From Ophiosphaerella korrae (lineage: Eukaryota > Ascomycota > Dothideomycetes > Pleosporales > Phaeosphaeriaceae), in the NCBI GenBank assembly GCA_028456385.1, contig JALNQF010000059.1, positions 1 to 64,000 on the forward strand: a DNA stretch of 64,000 nt, read 5' to 3'. The translations under genes were made by a program, and so were the position numbers. The notes beneath the pieces were generated by a model. The model ran no database searches, was not told the DNA's origin, and was given only the letters and a program-made list of their open reading frames with translations. Positions 60,630 to 64,000 of the stretch are shown in pieces (the stretch's first letter is position 1; each line of letters starts with the position of its first letter).

Positions 60630-61740
60630 TAACTAGTAATAGAAGTACTATAAGACTATATAGAATACTATAAGAATAAATATAGTAGATATATACTATA
60701 TAAAATATTATAACTAATTAAACTACTAAAATAACTATAGAGAATTATTATAATAGACTTTATTATAAAGTTACCTAAATTAAAAGACTTAATATTAGAA
60801 GTTAACTATAATAGAATCCTAATAATAGTAAATAAGCTTATAAAGTACTTATACTTTAAACTATATAAAGAAAAAAGTAGGATAAAAGTTACTATATACT
60901 AGGTCCTAGGAACTATAATTAGTTAATATAGACTTCTAGGTAAAATTATTATAGATAAAAATATAAGATTTATATTAAAACTATAGAGAATAATAATTAT
61001 ATAATTAAAAGTTATTTATATAATATTAATAGTATACTACCTATAAATAGATAGATAATTAGAACGTATAAACTAGATAGTAGAATAACACCTAAGATAC
61101 TACCTTAACTATAATTAAAATAACTAGGTATAGTTACTACCTATAGTATAGCTAGTATATAATAGTATAAAGAATATAGTAATAAGAGTATTATTTTTCT
61201 TTATAAACTATAGATTTAACTCTAATATATATAGAATACTAAGATTTAAATATCTTAGTTTCTAAGAAGAAAAAACTTTATTAATAAACTTAAAGATATA
61301 TATAATTAACTAAGATAAGATATAGAATTCCTATATAATTAGATAGTAAAATACTATAATAAGAAATATATAAAAAAACTCTAATTTAAAGTAAAAGAAA
61401 AAGTATAGTTACTATAAAGAAATATTAAAAGTAAATAATTAAGTTTAAAACTAGATTACGTTAAGATAAAGCTATATAAAGTAGAAAAAGAAGTAATACT
61501 AGTTATATTTAAATTAAAACTACTAAGTAAAATAAAGATATACTTAACAGTCTACGTATTACTACTAGAAAAAGTACTATAAGAAGTAGAACTACTAGTA
61601 TACAAAGTAGATATATATAGAGAATAGAAAAAATAAAAAGTTAAAGAAATTTTATAATACTAATTCTATAATAGAAAGAAATACTACTTAGTAAAATAGA
61701 TAGGTACTAATAAAAAAGGATAACTATAAGAAAAAATATA

Positions 61741-61842
61741 GAAACTAGAAGATAATCTTAACTACTTTAAGAAACTAGAAGATAATCTTAACTACTTTAA
61801 GAAACTAGAAGATAATCTTAACTACTTTAAGAAACTAGAAGA
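61741..61842. repeat. 30-bp tandem triplication in A5
   Basis: GAAACTAGAAGATAATCTTA plus ten more bases, repeated three times exactly (61741-61830), then a 12-bp partial. A1, A3 and A4 have one copy. The copies share the same transitions, so the expansion probably followed RIP. Confidence 0.95.
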
Positions 61843-61889
61843 GTTCTAAAATTAAAATCTTCTAGAACGCCTAGTAGTAAATAGAGAAG

Positions 61890-62490
61890 ACTTGCGTTAT
61901 TAGTAATAGGTAGAGAGGCGCTAGATACGCCTAATATAATAGGAACCTAAGTAGCCTTTATTATAGACTTAAGGTCTAACTTAGACTCTAAGAAAATAGC
62001 TTATATAATAAACTTTTTATTATTTAAAGCTTTTATCTTATAAAAATAAACTATATAAGTATAGTTCTTTACTTATATACTTAGAATATAGTTATACTCT
62101 TTTTTAGCTTCTATAATCTATAATAATAGTTTATCTTAAGTATAGTTAATAGCTTTCTTTATTATACTTAAGTACTAACGCGTAAATAAGCTTAATAAAC
62201 TTATACTTTACTAGAAAGATACTAGATAGATTATAAGATAAATAAGTATTATTATAAATATATACCTTATAAGCCTTACTATATTTTAAAGAATAATAAA
62301 CTAATAAAAGGTTAGAAAACTTATAATAAGAATAGAGAAATATTTTAATACTATAATATAATACGTAGTCTACTAATTAAAGATAATAGAAAGTAGATTT
62401 AGTAGGTATAGAGATAAAGAACAAAGAACTTAATATTAATAAAGAAACTAGATTAATAATATTAGCTCTAGTAAAGAGAAATAAAAGCCT
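61890..62490 (-). pseudogene. Antisense ORF remnant of A5
   Basis: Stretch between chromodomain and 3' LTR, colinear with A1 6680-7250 and closer to A6. The antisense frame is badly degraded; listed by position and homology only. Confidence 0.35.
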
Positions 62491-62508
62491 ACTTAAAAAG
62501 AGGAATAG

Positions 62509-62602
62509 TATTATAGGCGTAATAAGAGAAATTAAGATAGAACTAATTAGTCTTAACTTAGATACTAATAAAGTATAAGATAAGTAGAGTAATAACTTTA
62601 AT
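62509..62602 (+). repeat. A5 3' LTR, first 94 bp
   Basis: Begins TATTATAGGCGTAATAAGAG. Near-identical to the start of the A6 LTR (inverted at about 62965-63061). Cut at 62602 by A6. Confidence 0.8.
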
Positions 62603-63061
62603 TATAATAGGCTACCTATCGTTAACTATAGGTACCTATATTAGGAGTTAGTAGATTAGGAGATAATAACAAAAGCTTATATTAGGATCTATAATAACTA
62701 TAAATAATAGAAGATATTTTACAACTATCTTGTATTAGCGTTCTATAGTTAATAGATTAAATTACTAATACTATCCTAATAATATGTATATTATTAACTA
62801 TATACTTGTGTTAATCTATTTATACAATAGTATAGATTACTACTAATCTATACGTACGTAACTATAGATTACTTTTAATCTATTTATATATTATTATAGA
62901 TTACCTTAATCTATTTATACGTAATTATAGATTACTACTACGTATCCTAGTTATAGGTAGTCTCCTAATTAAGATTATTACTTTACTTGTCTTATACTTT
63001 ATTAGTATCTAAGTTAAGACTAATTAGTTCTATCTTAATTTCTCTTATTACGTCTATAATA
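62603..63061 (-). repeat. A6 3' LTR (459 bp)
   Basis: On the minus strand it starts TATTATAGACG and ends CCTATTATA. The half near 62610-62790 matches the end of the A1 LTR. On the plus strand CTCCCCCTCT at 63066-63075 is the complement of a well-preserved polypurine tract (GGGGGAG). Confidence 0.85.
62813..62939. repeat. Four-unit 31-32 bp repeat in A6 LTR
   Basis: Four units beginning TAATCTAT at 62813, 62845, 62877 and 62908, each also containing the inverse ATAGATTA. Every unit is an imperfect hairpin. It takes the place of the 53-bp repeats of the other family A LTRs. Confidence 0.85.
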
Positions 63062-63079
63062 CTATCTCCCCCTCTAAGT

Positions 63080-63690
63080 AGGCCCTAGTTTGTCTATCCT
63101 AGAGCTAAGGTTATTAACCTAGTTTCCTTATTAATATTAAGTTCTTTATCTTCCCTTATACCTACTAAGTCTACTCTTTATTATCTTTAATTAGTAGATT
63201 ATATATTACACTATAGTATTACTATATTTCCTTGTTCTTATTATAAATCCTTAAATCTTCTTCTAGAGTATATTTCTTTAAAATATAGTAAGGCTTATAA
63301 AGTATATATTTATACTAATACCTATACGTTTTATAATCTTTCTAGTATTTCTTTTATAAAATATAAGTTAATAATACTTATTTACGCGTCTATACTTATT
63401 TGTAATAAGGAGAGCTATTAACTATACTTAAGATAAACTATCTAAATAGATTACTAAGGCTAAAAAAGAATATAATTATATTCTAAGTATATAGGTAGAA
63501 AATTACGCTTGTCTTATTTGTCTTTATAAGACAAAGGCCTTAAATAATAAGAAGTCTATTACGTAAGCTACCTTTATAGAGTCTAAGCTTAACTTTAAGG
63601 CTATAATTAAGGCTACTCCTACTATACTAGGCGCTCCTATTACCTCTCTATCTAGTAGTAGTAATATTAGTTCTCTTAACTTACTACTAA
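63080..63690 (+). pseudogene. Antisense Cys-cluster ORF of A6
   Basis: Plus strand, antisense to A6 gag-pol. The first frame reads Y-I-S-L-K-Y-S-K-A-Y-K-V-Y-I near 63262-63320 (Tyr in the spacing of the Cys cluster in A1/A2). After a +1 shift near 63411-63416 it reads K-A-K-K-E-Y, then C-L-I-C-L-Y-K-T-K-A-L-N-N-K near 63508-63552, and a Pro/Ser end near 63620-63665. The similarity to the A2 frame at amino-acid level, despite strong DNA divergence, is the best sign that this frame was protein-coding. Confidence 0.55.
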
Positions 63691-64000
63691 GCGTTCTAGA
63701 AGGTTTTAACTTTAGAAGTCCTCTAGTTTCTTAAGGTAATTAAGATTATCCTCTAGTTCCTATATTTCCTCCTATAGTTGTCCCTTTTCGTCTATTCCTA
63801 TCTATTCTACTAAATAGTAGTTTCTTCTATTTTAGAACTAGTACTATAAGATTTTTTTAACTTCTTATTCTTCTTATTCTCTATATATATCTACTTTATA
63901 TACTAGTAGTTCTATATTCTATAGTACTTATTCTAGTAAAGCTACGTAAAATATTAAGTATATCTTTATCTTGTTTAGTAGCTTTAATTTAAATATAACT
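63691..64000 (-). pseudogene. pol: A6 chromodomain and integrase C-terminus
   Basis: Reverse complement of the family A chromodomain region (compare 7850-8140 of A2, near identical in layout). Continues beyond the window. Confidence 0.75.

Larger units (their letters stand above)
59860..61860 (+). pseudogene. pol: A5 integrase and chromodomain, interrupted
   Basis: Integrase from about 59860 to 60030 and from 60632 onward: I-D-F-I near 60752-60765, D-x-N-I-R-F near 60950-60970. The chromodomain remnant lies at about 61640-61860 with the triplicated segment at 61741-61830. Split by the fold-back element at 60031-60629. Confidence 0.7.
57559..62602 (+). mobile_element. A5: truncated gypsy retrotransposon
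   Basis: Plus-strand family A copy beginning in the gag-protease linker (equivalent to about 2341 of A1) and ending 94 bp into its 3' LTR. gag and 5' LTR are missing, the RT core is deleted, a 599-bp fold-back element interrupts integrase, and a 30-bp triplication lies in the chromodomain end. It is one of the most decayed copies. Confidence 0.85.
62603..64000 (-). mobile_element. A6: family A-like retrotransposon, 3' part
   Basis: Minus-strand element inserted in the A5 LTR. A 459-bp LTR at 62603-63061, then antisense ORF and chromodomain, running off the right edge. The LTR differs from A1/A3/A4 in its middle part, so it is a subfamily shared with A5. The other end and duplication lie outside the window (left flank TTAAT). 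Confidence 0.85.

Noticed and set aside
1..64000. CRISPR arrays, tRNA or rRNA genes, host coding genes
   Set aside because: None visible on either strand. The repeats are LTRs and minisatellites, and no frame of host type is open.

Overview
This window is gene-free heterochromatin from a filamentous ascomycete (Pezizomycotina). It is built entirely of nested LTR retrotransposons mutated by repeat-induced point mutation (RIP). The DNA is very AT-rich (roughly a quarter GC by eye). CpA and its complement TpG have almost vanished in favour of TpA, while CpG, CpC and CpT survive. ATG is nearly absent. When the retroelement reading frames are followed, almost every stop is TAA or TAG where Gln or Trp is expected. 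The most likely setting is an AT-rich isochore, a centromere or a subtelomere. I see no host gene, tRNA, rRNA or CRISPR array.

I can account for essentially every base. Names are mine. Family A (Ty3/gypsy with chromodomain, about 7.0-7.1 kb): A1 684-7711 (+), A2 1-683 plus 7712-12021 (-), A3 41419-55674 (+), A4 43774-50906 (+), A5 57559-62602 (+, truncated), A6 62603-64000 (-, runs off the end). Family B (gypsy with chromodomain, 6818 bp): B1 13395-20212 (-) and B2 31912-38729 (-). Family C (gypsy, about 11 kb without B2): C1 about 21377-39192 (-). Family D (gypsy with chromodomain, about 6.7 kb without its insertions): D1 12022-57558 (+).

The nesting order can be read directly. A1 sits in A2 (duplication AGTCT). 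D1 carries B1 (TAGCT), C1 (duplication unresolved) and A3 (ATACT). C1 in turn carries B2 (CTATT), and A3 carries A4 (AAAAT). A6 is inserted in the 3' LTR of A5, and a 599-bp TA-flanked fold-back element sits in the integrase of A5. The two LTRs of each complete A, B and D element have equal lengths: 442/442 for A1, B1 and B2, 495/495 for A3, 496/496 for A4, 278/278 for D1.

Each element is, or was, gag - protease - reverse transcriptase/RNase H - integrase, in A, B and D with a C-terminal chromodomain. That module fits the accumulation of these elements in silent chromatin. Between integrase and 3' LTR, families A, B and D each show an antisense reading frame with a cysteine cluster followed by a Lys/Arg/Leu-rich, probably helical region. 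This is the most interesting shared feature of the window. All frames are now fossils.
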